A stretch of 5,028 nt of DNA, taken from contig DJEG01000048.1 in NCBI GenBank assembly GCA_002431305.1, positions 1 through 5,028 on the forward strand, in the 5' to 3' direction. The stretch is from Ruminococcaceae bacterium UBA5904. GTDB taxonomy: Bacteria > Bacillota > Clostridia > Oscillospirales > Acutalibacteraceae. The notes under the pieces were generated by a model, which saw only the letters and a program-made list of their open reading frames with translations, did not search any database and was not told where the DNA came from. Numbering within the stretch: the stretch's first letter is position 1; each line of letters starts with the position of its first letter. Made by a program: the position numbers and the translations under genes. This document shows positions 1-5,028 of this stretch, in pieces.

Positions 1-53
1 AGCATCAAAAGCGACATAAAAAGAGATAAAATCCTTTTCGGTGTTGATTTCAT
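1..53 (-). CDS. Partial gene: N-terminus of a second secreted protein (signal peptide only)
   Basis: The minus strand has an ATG at 53-51, seven bases after a perfect AGGAGG (66-61). The frame stays open to the window edge, giving MKSTPKRILSLFMSLLM and then a Leu codon (CTN). A positively charged start followed by a Leu/Met/Phe-rich stretch is the beginning of a Sec signal peptide. It closely resembles the start of the upstream neighbour (MKKKGQKILSLLLSLTML), sharing the K-x-I-L-S-L core. The gene lies 85 bp downstream of that neighbour's stop on the same strand, so co-transcription is plausible, although a hairpin sits between them. The mature protein is outside the window and its function cannot be stated. 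Another dockerin or surface protein is a reasonable guess from context only. Confidence 0.72.
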   Translation of the reverse strand, partial: MKSTPKRILSLFMSLLM

Positions 54-60
54 GCCGAAA

Positions 61-66
61 CCTCCT
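61..66 (-). promoter_or_regulatory. Ribosome binding site of the partial gene
   Basis: CCTCCT on the plus strand reads AGGAGG on the minus strand, a full anti-16S match, 7 nt before the ATG at 53. It is the main evidence that the truncated frame at the window edge is a real gene. Confidence 0.8.
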
Positions 67-78
67 GTTTGTTGATTC

Positions 79-105
79 TGCCCCGGCTGTGAGTCTGCCG
101 GGGCA
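79..105 (-). other. Intercistronic hairpin between the two secreted-protein genes
   Basis: A perfect 9-bp, GC-rich inverted repeat has arms at 79-87 and 97-105 and a 9-nt loop. It lies between the stop codon of the dockerin protein (139) and the Shine-Dalgarno site of the next gene (66-61). Neither strand has a T-run directly after the stem; the minus strand continues GAATCAACAAAC. It is therefore not a classic intrinsic terminator. It could be a partial terminator, a 3'-end stabiliser or a processing signal that sets different expression levels for the two genes. Confidence 0.5.
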
Positions 106-138
106 ATATAATGTTTATCGTTTTTCTTAAATTAATTA

Positions 139-3100
139 TCAGCCCGTTTTCTTTATCTTGTCGTTAAGGATTATTCCTTCGGTGTAAAGAACGCTTGTGA
201 GCTTTGCGGAGAATCTTAATGCGTCTCTTGCCTCGCTCGAGGATATTTTACCGTCTGAATTTATATCCGCGGCGGCACTCGTTATCTCGTCGGGAGTGTC
301 GAGCTTTGCTGAGATTCTCAGAATCGTACGCGCGTCGGCGGCGGTGATTTTACCGTCAGCCTTAGTATCGCCCTTTATGATAACGGTATATTCCGTACCG
401 TTATATTTAAACTTCATACCGTTGTATACGAGCGCTGTATCGCCGATATCAGACTCGATTTCATCCGTAAACTGAGTTCTGAATTCGGAGCCTGTCATAA
501 CATTAACTGAATACGGAATGAGTTCTACAGTTTTGTTTTCGTTGTCAAGCGATATACCGATTCCGGAAGTCAGACCGAGTTCCTTTTCCTCCTGTGAAGA
601 GCCTGACGTTTCGAGAGTAAATGTGCAGTCGGGGACGTAATTTATCATGTCGCGTGCAAGGAATACACGGCTCTGCGTTTCGTGTTCGGACGAATCTATT
701 GTAAATGTGAGCGAATCTGCATTTTTGTCGGTGCAGTAGAATTTAAAATTACAATAAATATCGTTTACCTGCTCGGATAATGATGAATAGTCAAAGGTTG
801 AAGCGCTGATTATAATATAACTCTTTCCGTTGATTTCATCCTCATATGCCGATACGCTGCCGTTTTCGAGAAACCGGTTTTTACCGTCTAAATAATCGGA
901 ACTGTCTGCGAAAATGAGTTTATCCGACGGATATTCGATATATACATCGTATGCGCATGCGTCCTCCGCATTGTCAAGTTTTACATTAACATTGACCATT
1001 CCCGACTCGGGGAAGTATTCCCCGTCAAATATCGCTGCGATTTCGTTATATTTTCCGCAGACGGTGCATTTTCCGCCCTCTGCGCGTGTGTGACCGAGAG
1101 GTGCTATATATTCCGTACCGGTCGTATAACCGCATGTTTTGCACTTACTGCCCCCGCGGGTTCCGTGCATTGCGCATGTCGGGGCTATATCGCCGAGCTT
1201 TTCCATGTGCTTATGTGCGCATATTGCCTCCGTTTTGCTGATAGAGAAGTCGATTTGATTTCCGTCTGCATCTGTCATATACGTCGGGGAAACGCTCTTT
1301 ATCTCGGCATATGCAAATCCGGATGAAGAAATTACATCAAATTTTAAGTCAACAAGCATGTTGTCAACTGCGGGAACGTCCTCTTCCGCCGTATAGTCGA
1401 CAACCAGGACTCCGTCGGACGTTTCGGTTACCTGAACGTTTACTCCGTCGGTTTCGCCCGGGTCAAATCCTATGTATTTGAACATATCGGTCGGGTAATT
1501 GAGAGTGATTTTTCCGCTCGGAAAGTCGGAAACATGCTGGAAATTGCAAAGCTGGATGTTAAATACCGCACATTCCTGATCCTCGTCATAAAGAAACCAC
1601 GGATAGAGGAAATTATCCCTGATATTGTCGTCCGGGTCGGGGTCTTCCGAATTATCGCCGTCCATATAAAACTCGTCGACGTAGTGAAGCGGTGCATTAT
1701 CTTCATCAACTATGAATGCTCCGCCTATCGGAATGGGCTCGGAAACCATATCGTGATTTACTTTGAATTTAAATTCGGCGAGTTCGTAAATATCTTCACT
1801 GAACTGAATTGTTGCCAGTCCGCCGAATGCGGCAGACACACCGTCTGTCGTGATTCCCGTCTGCATAGCAGCAGAAGAAGCAAGATTTTCCGACGAAATA
1901 TACGTAAGTCCGTCGGGAATGTCCAAATATCCCTTTACGGTAAGGTGATTTTCGAGATTTTCCGCAACGACCTTCATGAAAATAACATCTTCATTCTCAT
2001 CGTAACTCGTAATGATTGTGAAATCCGGCGTATCTGCGTTTCCTTCCGGCTTGTCGTCAAGCGAGTCGACGACAAACTTTGTCAGTTTCGCCGCGAATCT
2101 CATAACGCTTCTGGCCTCCATGAGAGAGATTTTACCGTCCGCGTCAAGGTCACATACCTTCATCTGATATTTTGTCGGGTTTTCAAGATTAAGTGAGAAA
2201 CGTATCATCTCTCTTGCGTCCTGCGCCGTTATCTTGCCGTTGCCGTCAGTGTCGCCGAGCATAATATCCTGCGCGGGTTCATACGTATCGTCCGGCGCGG
2301 TGGTTTCCTCGTCGGAATTTGTCATATCCTCCGCGGGAGCAGTCGTTTCTTCATCGGCGCCCGTTACGTCTTCCGAACCGGTTATATCTTCAACAGGGGG
2401 AAGCGAGCATATTGAAATGTCAAATATGAAAGTATTTTCACTGCCCATTGCTTCGCCGTCAACGGATAATGCGCATGTTAATCTTACGGATCCTCCAGCC
2501 TTTTCTCTGTCGACTTTAAATTTAAACTGCGCAAGGTTTATACAAGTGTCTTTAAATGACGTTGCTGTTATTGCGCCGAAAACCGCCTTGCCGTCGGCTG
2601 TGCCGGATTCCGAAACGAAACTGCCCTCTCCGTTCTCAGAACTTATATACTCGAGTTCGTCGGAGTATTCGAGATATCCGCCGAATGCGAGATGTCCGCT
2701 TGCGTTGTCGACAGCAACGGACACGGTAAGGACGCTTTCGTTATTGTCGTATTTTCCTTCGATAATGAGCTGAGGTGTTCCTGTGAAGTCTTCCGTTTTT
2801 GCTTTATCGTCGTATGAATCTTCAAGACGTGCCGACAGTTTAGCGGCGAATCTTAAGACGCATCTTGCCTCGATAAGCGATATTTTGCCGTCGGAGTCAA
2901 AGTCGCATGCGCTCATCTGCGTTTCGTCGAATTCGACTGTTCCGATAGACGCTTTTATCATTTCCCGCGCGTCGCTTGCGGTAACTTTGCCGTCGCCGTC
3001 AGCGTCGCCTGTTACAATGTCTTCGCTGTCAGTCTTATCAATCGGCGACCTTGCCGTTGTCATAACCGTCAGCGGTACCGCCATGCCGATTAGCATTGTA

Positions 3101-3144
3101 AGAGATAACAGCAGGGATAGAATTTTTTGTCCTTTTTTCTTCAT
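139..3144 (-). CDS. Secreted multi-dockerin protein with cohesin-like modules and a Cys/His cluster
   Basis: This 1001-residue protein appears non-catalytic and secreted, and probably joins or builds a cohesin/dockerin assembly outside the cell. Seen in order: signal peptide about 1-31 (basic start, Leu-rich core, possible cut after Ala31); dockerin 1 about 45-104; beta-rich segment 124-247; Thr/Glu/Asp linker 249-291; dockerin 2 about 296-355; beta segment 373-492; beta segment 511-637; Cys/His cluster 642-696; beta segment 701-846; a beta-rich segment 857-923 ending in Y-T-V-I-I-K-G; dockerin 3 about 924-983; then an 18-residue tail. The beta segments share a cohesin-like layout (alternating strands, an L-x-Y or L-x-F strand, a later F-K-F-type strand), but that call is tentative; CBM-like or Ig-like folds are alternatives. 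No LPXTG motif, C-terminal membrane helix or glycosidase motif is visible. The start is the ATG preceded by GGAGG at 3155-3151, six bases away. Confidence 0.85.
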   Translation of the reverse strand: MKKKGQKILSLLLSLTMLIGMAVPLTVMTTARSPIDKTDSEDIVTGDADGDGKVTASDAREMIKASIGTVEFDETQMSACDFDSDGKISLIEARCVLRFAAKLSARLEDSYDDKAKTEDFTGTPQLIIEGKYDNNESVLTVSVAVDNASGHLAFGGYLEYSDELEYISSENGEGSFVSESGTADGKAVFGAITATSFKDTCINLAQFKFKVDREKAGGSVRLTCALSVDGEAMGSENTFIFDISICSLPPVEDITGSEDVTGADEETTAPAEDMTNSDEETTAPDDTYEPAQDIMLGDTDGNGKITAQDAREMIRFSLNLENPTKYQMKVCDLDADGKISLMEARSVMRFAAKLTKFVVDSLDDKPEGNADTPDFTIITSYDENEDVIFMKVVAENLENHLTVKGYLDIPDGLTYISSENLASSAAMQTGITTDGVSAAFGGLATIQFSEDIYELAEFKFKVNHDMVSEPIPIGGAFIVDEDNAPLHYVDEFYMDGDNSEDPDPDDNIRDNFLYPWFLYDEDQECAVFNIQLCNFQHVSDFPSGKITLNYPTDMFKYIGFDPGETDGVNVQVTETSDGVLVVDYTAEEDVPAVDNMLVDLKFDVISSSGFAYAEIKSVSPTYMTDADGNQIDFSISKTEAICAHKHMEKLGDIAPTCAMHGTRGGSKCKTCGYTTGTEYIAPLGHTRAEGGKCTVCGKYNEIAAIFDGEYFPESGMVNVNVKLDNAEDACAYDVYIEYPSDKLIFADSSDYLDGKNRFLENGSVSAYEDEINGKSYIIISASTFDYSSLSEQVNDIYCNFKFYCTDKNADSLTFTIDSSEHETQSRVFLARDMINYVPDCTFTLETSGSSQEEKELGLTSGIGISLDNENKTVELIPYSVNVMTGSEFRTQFTDEIESDIGDTALVYNGMKFKYNGTEYTVIIKGDTKADGKITAADARTILRISAKLDTPDEITSAAADINSDGKISSSEARDALRFSAKLTSVLYTEGIILNDKIKKTG
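196..375 (-). other. Dockerin module 3, C-terminal (residues about 924-983)
   Basis: Loop two is intact (D960, N962, D964, E971). Loop one starts GDTKADGKIT and carries Lys928 at position 3, where Asp or Asn is expected, with D926, D930 and D937 kept. Both helices end in R-[IF]-S-A-K-L, so its two halves resemble each other more than in dockerins 1 and 2. It follows directly on a beta-rich segment ending in an I-K-G-D junction, an arrangement I recall from C-terminal dockerins in clostridial surface proteins. Confidence 0.82.
1051..1227 (-). other. Cys/His cluster in the middle of the secreted protein (residues about 640-698)
   Basis: The cluster holds C642, H644, H646, C657, H660, C668, C671, H685, C693 and C696. 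Two C-x-x-C-G pairs (668-672 and 693-697) are separated by a P-L-G-H motif. I recall similar C-x-H, C-x-x-CG and LGH patterns in repeats of clostridial surface proteins. The spacing suggests a small metal-binding or disulfide-stabilised fold separating two beta modules. The rest of the mature protein has few cysteines. Which metal, if any, cannot be told from sequence. Confidence 0.55.
2080..2259 (-). other. Dockerin module 2 (residues about 296-355)
   Basis: Loop one has D298, D300, N302 and D309 at positions 1, 3, 5 and 12. Loop two has D332, D334, D336 and E343. Helices are DAREMIRFSLNL and EARSVMRFAAKL. It is most like dockerin 1 (shared DAREMI, CD-x-D-x-DGKISL and RFAAKL) and lies about 251 residues after it, so the pair arose by duplication. 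The position-5 Asn in loop one is an accepted calcium ligand. Confidence 0.88.
2272..2400 (-). repeat. Acidic Thr/Glu/Asp linker with a short tandem repeat (residues 249-291)
   Basis: This low-complexity linker joins the first beta module to dockerin 2. The heptapeptide DEETTAP occurs at 264-270 and 278-284, a period of 14 residues, and shorter E-D-[IV]-T-G pieces precede it. The composition is typical of flexible, often glycosylated linkers in secreted modular proteins of Clostridia. No function beyond spacing is implied. Confidence 0.7.
2833..3012 (-). other. Dockerin module 1 (residues about 45-104)
   Basis: It holds two EF-hand-like calcium loops of the dockerin type, each followed by a helix. 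Loop one has D47, D49, D51 and D58 at positions 1, 3, 5 and 12, then the helix DAREMI. Loop two has D81, D83, D85 and E92, then EARCVLRFAAKL. The spacing of about 34 residues between loops and the G-D-x-D-G-D-G-K start are standard for type I-like dockerins, which bind cohesins. All calcium ligand positions look intact. Its place directly after the signal peptide is unusual, since many dockerins are C-terminal. Confidence 0.88.
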
Positions 3145-3150
3145 GATTTA

Positions 3151-3155
3151 CCTCC
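3151..3155 (-). promoter_or_regulatory. Ribosome binding site of the dockerin protein
   Basis: CCTCC on the plus strand reads GGAGG on the minus strand, six bases before the ATG at 3144. It supports this start, which is also the one that gives a complete signal peptide. Confidence 0.8.
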
Positions 3156-3173
3156 GTTTTTTTTGATAAAACC

Positions 3174-3198
3174 GCATATTTAACCTGTAAAAATATGC
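3174..3198 (-). promoter_or_regulatory. Inverted repeat at the expected 5' end of the dockerin mRNA
   Basis: A perfect 8-bp inverted repeat (GCATATTT and AAATATGC) has arms at 3174-3181 and 3191-3198 and a 9-bp spacer. It begins a few bases after the expected transcription start of the minus-strand promoter. It could be an operator for a dimeric regulator (arm centres 17 bp apart) or a 5' hairpin that stabilises the mRNA. The sequence does not decide between these. Confidence 0.4.
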
Positions 3199-3209
3199 TT
3201 GTATTTATT

Positions 3210-3237
3210 ATTTTATAACAAAAAAATAAAATGTCAA
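3210..3237 (-). promoter_or_regulatory. Candidate sigma-A promoter of the dockerin gene
   Basis: On the minus strand a perfect TTGACA (3237-3232) is followed after 16 bp by TAAAAT (3215-3210), a five of six match to the -10 consensus. The spacer is almost all T/A. Predicted transcription starts near 3203, leaving a leader of about 60 nt with the inverted repeat and the ribosome binding site. In AT-rich DNA such matches can be chance, but the exact -35 and the position support it. Confidence 0.5.
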
Positions 3238-3385
3238 TAAAAAGGGAATGAAATGCAGAAAATCGGTATGAGATACACATTATTATTCTATTAATGACAA
3301 TCAAAGCAATTTTCGATAAAAAATACGGCTCAGTAAACCGCTGTCTGCGGATTGATTTTTTTGCTTTAAATAAATTTTTTAAAAA

Positions 3386-3427
3386 TTGATTTTGGGGGTT
3401 GCGCCGATATTATGTTTATGATAAAAT
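3386..3427 (+). promoter_or_regulatory. Candidate promoter(s) of guaB
   Basis: Two overlapping options exist. TTGATT (3386-3391), 16 bp, then TATTAT (3408-3413) would give a leader of about 38 nt. Alternatively an extended -10, TGATAAAAT (3419-3427), with a poor -35 (TTGCGC, 3399-3404), would give about 24 nt. An A/T palindrome at 3373-3387 just upstream could act as an UP element. Both leaders are too short for a riboswitch, and I see no purine riboswitch or clear PurR box. Confidence 0.4.
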
Positions 3428-3442
3428 AAATTAATTTACATG

Positions 3443-3448
3443 GGAAGG
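3443..3448 (+). promoter_or_regulatory. Ribosome binding site that sets the guaB start
   Basis: GGAAGG lies 9 nt before the ATG at 3458. Two earlier in-frame ATGs (3440 and 3449) overlap or abut this site and have no Shine-Dalgarno of their own, so the start at 3458 is preferred. It gives the N-terminus [12 protein letters not shown], which matches the family without a gap. Confidence 0.75.
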
Positions 3449-3457
3449 ATGAATTTT

Positions 3458-4963
3458 ATGGCAACTTTTATCAATGAACCGTCACATACTTTTAACGAGT
3501 ATCTTCTCATCCCGGGATACTCCTCGAGCGAGTGCATTCCCGCGAACGTCAGTTTGAAAACACCGCTCGTTAAATTCAAAAAAGGCGAAGAACCCGCAAT
3601 CACGATGAATATACCTCTCGTCTCCGCTATCATGCAGTCGGTTTCGGGCGACAGACTCGCCGTCGCTCTCGCCGTCGAGGGCGGAGTTTCGTTTATATAC
3701 GGCTCGCAGTCCGTTAAGGACGAGGCGGATATGGTCAGACGCGCTAAGAATTATAAGGCGGGATTCGTTAAGAGCGATTCGAATATCTCTCCCGACGGAA
3801 CCCTCGCGGACGTTCTCGAGCTCACCGCGCGCACGGGACATTCGACTATAGCCGTCACCGAGGACGGAACGGCGGACGGCAAATTATTAGGAATAGTTAC
3901 GAGCCGTGACTACAGAGTCAGCCGTATGTCTCCGGATTTAAAGGTTAAGGAATTTATGACTCCTTTTGAAAACCTTATCTGGGCTAAGGAGGGTACGACT
4001 CTTAAAGAGGCTAACGATATTATATGGGAGCATAAGCTCAATTCCCTGCCGATAATCGACGATGAGGGCAAGCTGTGCTATCTCATTTTCCGCAAGGATT
4101 ACGAGAGTCACAAGCAGAACCCGAACGAGCTTCTGGATTCTTCAAAAAGATATGTTGTCGGCGCGGGTATCAATACGAGAGACTACGCCGAGAGAGTCCC
4201 CGCTCTTATCGACGCCGGTGCGGACGTACTGTGCATAGATTCGTCCGAGGGATTTTCCGAGTGGCAGAAACTCACTATCGAATGGATCAGAAAAAATTAC
4301 GGCGACTCCGTTAAGGTCGGAGCCGGAAACGTCGTAGACGCGGACGGATTCAGATTCTTAGCCGAGAGCGGAGCCGACTTTATAAAGGTAGGTATCGGCG
4401 GAGGCTCTATCTGCATTACCAGAGAGACAAAGGGTATAGGCAGAGGACAGGCTACCGCGCTTATCGACGTATGCAGGGCAAGAGACGAGTATTTCGAGGA
4501 GACGGGAATTTATATCCCCGTATGCTCCGACGGCGGTATCGTTTATGACCACCACATGACTCTCGCGCTTGCAATGGGAGCGGACTTTATCATGCTCGGC
4601 AGATATTTCGCGCGTTTCGACGAAAGCCCGACTAACAAAATCAGCATCGGCGGTACTTATTATAAAGAGTACTGGGGCGAGGGTTCGAACAGGGCGAGAA
4701 ACTGGCAGAGATACGACCTCGGCGGCGATAAAAAACTGTCGTTCGAGGAGGGCGTCGATTCGTACGTTCCGTATGCCGGTAAGTTAAAGGACAACGTAGC
4801 GCTGTCGCTTAGCAAGGTTCGCTCGACGATGTGCAACTGCGGTGCGCTGACGATTCCCGAGCTTCAGAAGAAGGCGAAGCTTACGCTCGTTTCCGCGACG
4901 AGTATAGTCGAGGGCGGAGCGCACGACATTATACAGAAAGAGAAAAATACGCAGTTTAAGTAA
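3458..4963 (+). CDS. guaB: IMP dehydrogenase, Tritrichomonas-like subfamily
   Basis: It catalyses NAD-dependent oxidation of IMP to XMP, the rate-limiting step towards GMP, in the cytoplasm as a tetramer. The 501 residues form the usual (beta/alpha)8 barrel with a CBS pair inserted at about 105-225 (the second CBS starts near MTPF, M167). Key sites are present: D261 in [11 protein letters not shown], the K+ and catalytic loop [11 protein letters not shown] with nucleophile C319, the IMP-ribose Asp D358 in CSDGGIVYD, and the flap pair R418-Y419 in NWQRYDLGG. These numbers coincide with those I recall for the Tritrichomonas foetus enzyme (503 residues), meaning no net gap up to the flap. K310 and E431, linked to low mycophenolic acid sensitivity in that enzyme, are also present. 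The common bacterial form has GIGPGSICTTR instead. The gene stands alone here, divergent from the dockerin gene; guaA is not in the window. Confidence 0.97.
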   Translation: MATFINEPSHTFNEYLLIPGYSSSECIPANVSLKTPLVKFKKGEEPAITMNIPLVSAIMQSVSGDRLAVALAVEGGVSFIYGSQSVKDEADMVRRAKNYKAGFVKSDSNISPDGTLADVLELTARTGHSTIAVTEDGTADGKLLGIVTSRDYRVSRMSPDLKVKEFMTPFENLIWAKEGTTLKEANDIIWEHKLNSLPIIDDEGKLCYLIFRKDYESHKQNPNELLDSSKRYVVGAGINTRDYAERVPALIDAGADVLCIDSSEGFSEWQKLTIEWIRKNYGDSVKVGAGNVVDADGFRFLAESGADFIKVGIGGGSICITRETKGIGRGQATALIDVCRARDEYFEETGIYIPVCSDGGIVYDHHMTLALAMGADFIMLGRYFARFDESPTNKISIGGTYYKEYWGEGSNRARNWQRYDLGGDKKLSFEEGVDSYVPYAGKLKDNVALSLSKVRSTMCNCGALTIPELQKKAKLTLVSATSIVEGGAHDIIQKEKNTQFK

Positions 4964-5002
4964 ACAATATTTTTTTATAAGGCATAAACATTCTTTGTGT
5001 AG

Positions 5003-5021
5003 GGGAAGACATTGTCTTCCC
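5003..5021. repeat. Palindromic hairpin downstream of guaB, possible REP-like element
   Basis: A perfect 8-bp inverted repeat (GGGAAGAC and GTCTTCCC) has a 3-nt loop, 39 bp after the guaB stop. No T-run follows, so by itself it is not an intrinsic terminator. The setting GTGTAGGGG-palindrome-CCCGGGG resembles short palindromic repeats that I recall scattered between genes in Oscillospiraceae genomes, but I cannot confirm copies from this window. Confidence 0.4.
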
Positions 5022-5028
5022 GGGGTAA

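Larger units (their letters stand above)
1669..3012 (-). repeat. Internal duplication: two dockerin plus beta-module units, period about 250 residues
   Basis: Unit A (residues about 45-247) and unit B (about 296-492) align in order. First calcium loops start at D47 and D298, the YISSEN motif is at 166-171 and 415-420, and LAQFKFKV (204-211) matches LAEFKFKV (455-462). The offsets are 251, 249 and 251 residues, so the copies are nearly collinear. A Thr/Glu/Asp linker separates them. The rest of the beta modules has drifted much more than the dockerins. Confidence 0.75.
3145..3457. other. Divergent intergenic region between the dockerin gene and guaB
   Basis: This 313-bp AT-rich stretch separates two divergent genes. 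The left part holds the ribosome binding site, inverted repeat and promoter of the dockerin gene. The right part holds the guaB promoter options and ribosome binding site. In the middle, about 3240-3370, I see no gene, tRNA or riboswitch, only a 4-bp GC hairpin near 3338-3350 followed by a T-run, which is too weak to call. Confidence 0.6.

Noticed and set aside
1534..2196. Open frame of 220 codons on the plus strand, antisense to the dockerin gene
   Set aside because: It lies wholly inside a well-supported gene, and its product is Arg/Ile/Val-rich with no recognisable domain, as expected for a shadow frame.
2234..2773. Ser-rich open frame of 179 codons on the plus strand
   Set aside because: It is the exact reverse of codons for Asp/Glu/Thr-rich segments of the dockerin gene; the Ser richness is a by-product of antisense GAX and ACX codons.
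3038..3304. 88-codon minus-strand frame over the dockerin start and its promoter
   Set aside because: It overlaps the signal-peptide coding region in another frame, crosses the promoter and inverted repeat, and has no good ribosome binding site.
3338..3362. GC hairpin CCGC-5 nt-GCGG followed by a T-run, terminator-like on the plus strand
   Set aside because: The stem is only 4 bp and the T-run starts 5 nt later; no plus-strand gene precedes it inside the window.
3440..3457. Upstream in-frame ATGs (3440 and 3449) as the guaB start
   Set aside because: They overlap or abut the Shine-Dalgarno site used by the ATG at 3458 and would add six or three residues not expected in the family.
4358..4787. 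Open frames on both strands inside guaB (minus 4358-4555, plus 4569-4787)
   Set aside because: They are alternative frames of a highly conserved enzyme and have no recognisable product.
4943..4976. A/T-only inverted repeat over the guaB stop followed by seven T residues, possible terminator
   Set aside because: The stem is almost all A-T and interrupted, so it would be unstable; the T-run alone is weak evidence.

Overview
The window fits a Gram-positive anaerobe of the class Clostridia, most likely an Oscillospiraceae/Ruminococcaceae-type gut or rumen bacterium. The evidence is the strong GGAGG-type ribosome binding sites, a secreted multi-dockerin protein, AT-rich intergenic DNA around moderately GC-rich genes, and an IMP dehydrogenase of the type I recall from anaerobic Clostridia. 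The genus cannot be read from the sequence.

Layout. On the minus strand, 139-3144 encodes a 1001-residue secreted protein with a signal peptide, three dockerin modules, about four cohesin-like beta-sandwich segments and a Cys/His cluster. It has no recognisable enzyme domain. Downstream of it on the same strand, after an 85-bp gap holding a perfect 9-bp hairpin, a second gene starts at 53 with its own Shine-Dalgarno site. Its first 17 codons spell another signal peptide before the window ends, so two secreted-protein genes lie in tandem. On the plus strand, 3458-4963 encodes a complete IMP dehydrogenase (guaB). It is transcribed divergently from the dockerin gene across a 313-bp AT-rich region that holds promoter-like elements for both directions. 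An 8-bp hairpin lies just after guaB, at 5003-5021.

How the parts relate. guaB is a housekeeping purine gene and shows no functional link to its neighbours. The dockerin protein is the accessory part of the window. Dockerins normally plug proteins into cohesin-bearing scaffolds (cellulosomes and related surface assemblies). A protein with dockerins at both ends and cohesin-like modules between them reads as a non-catalytic adaptor or structural element, possibly able to bridge or polymerise. That is inference from module order: dockerins are clear, cohesin-like assignments are tentative. I see no tRNA, rRNA, CRISPR array, insertion sequence or phage gene.
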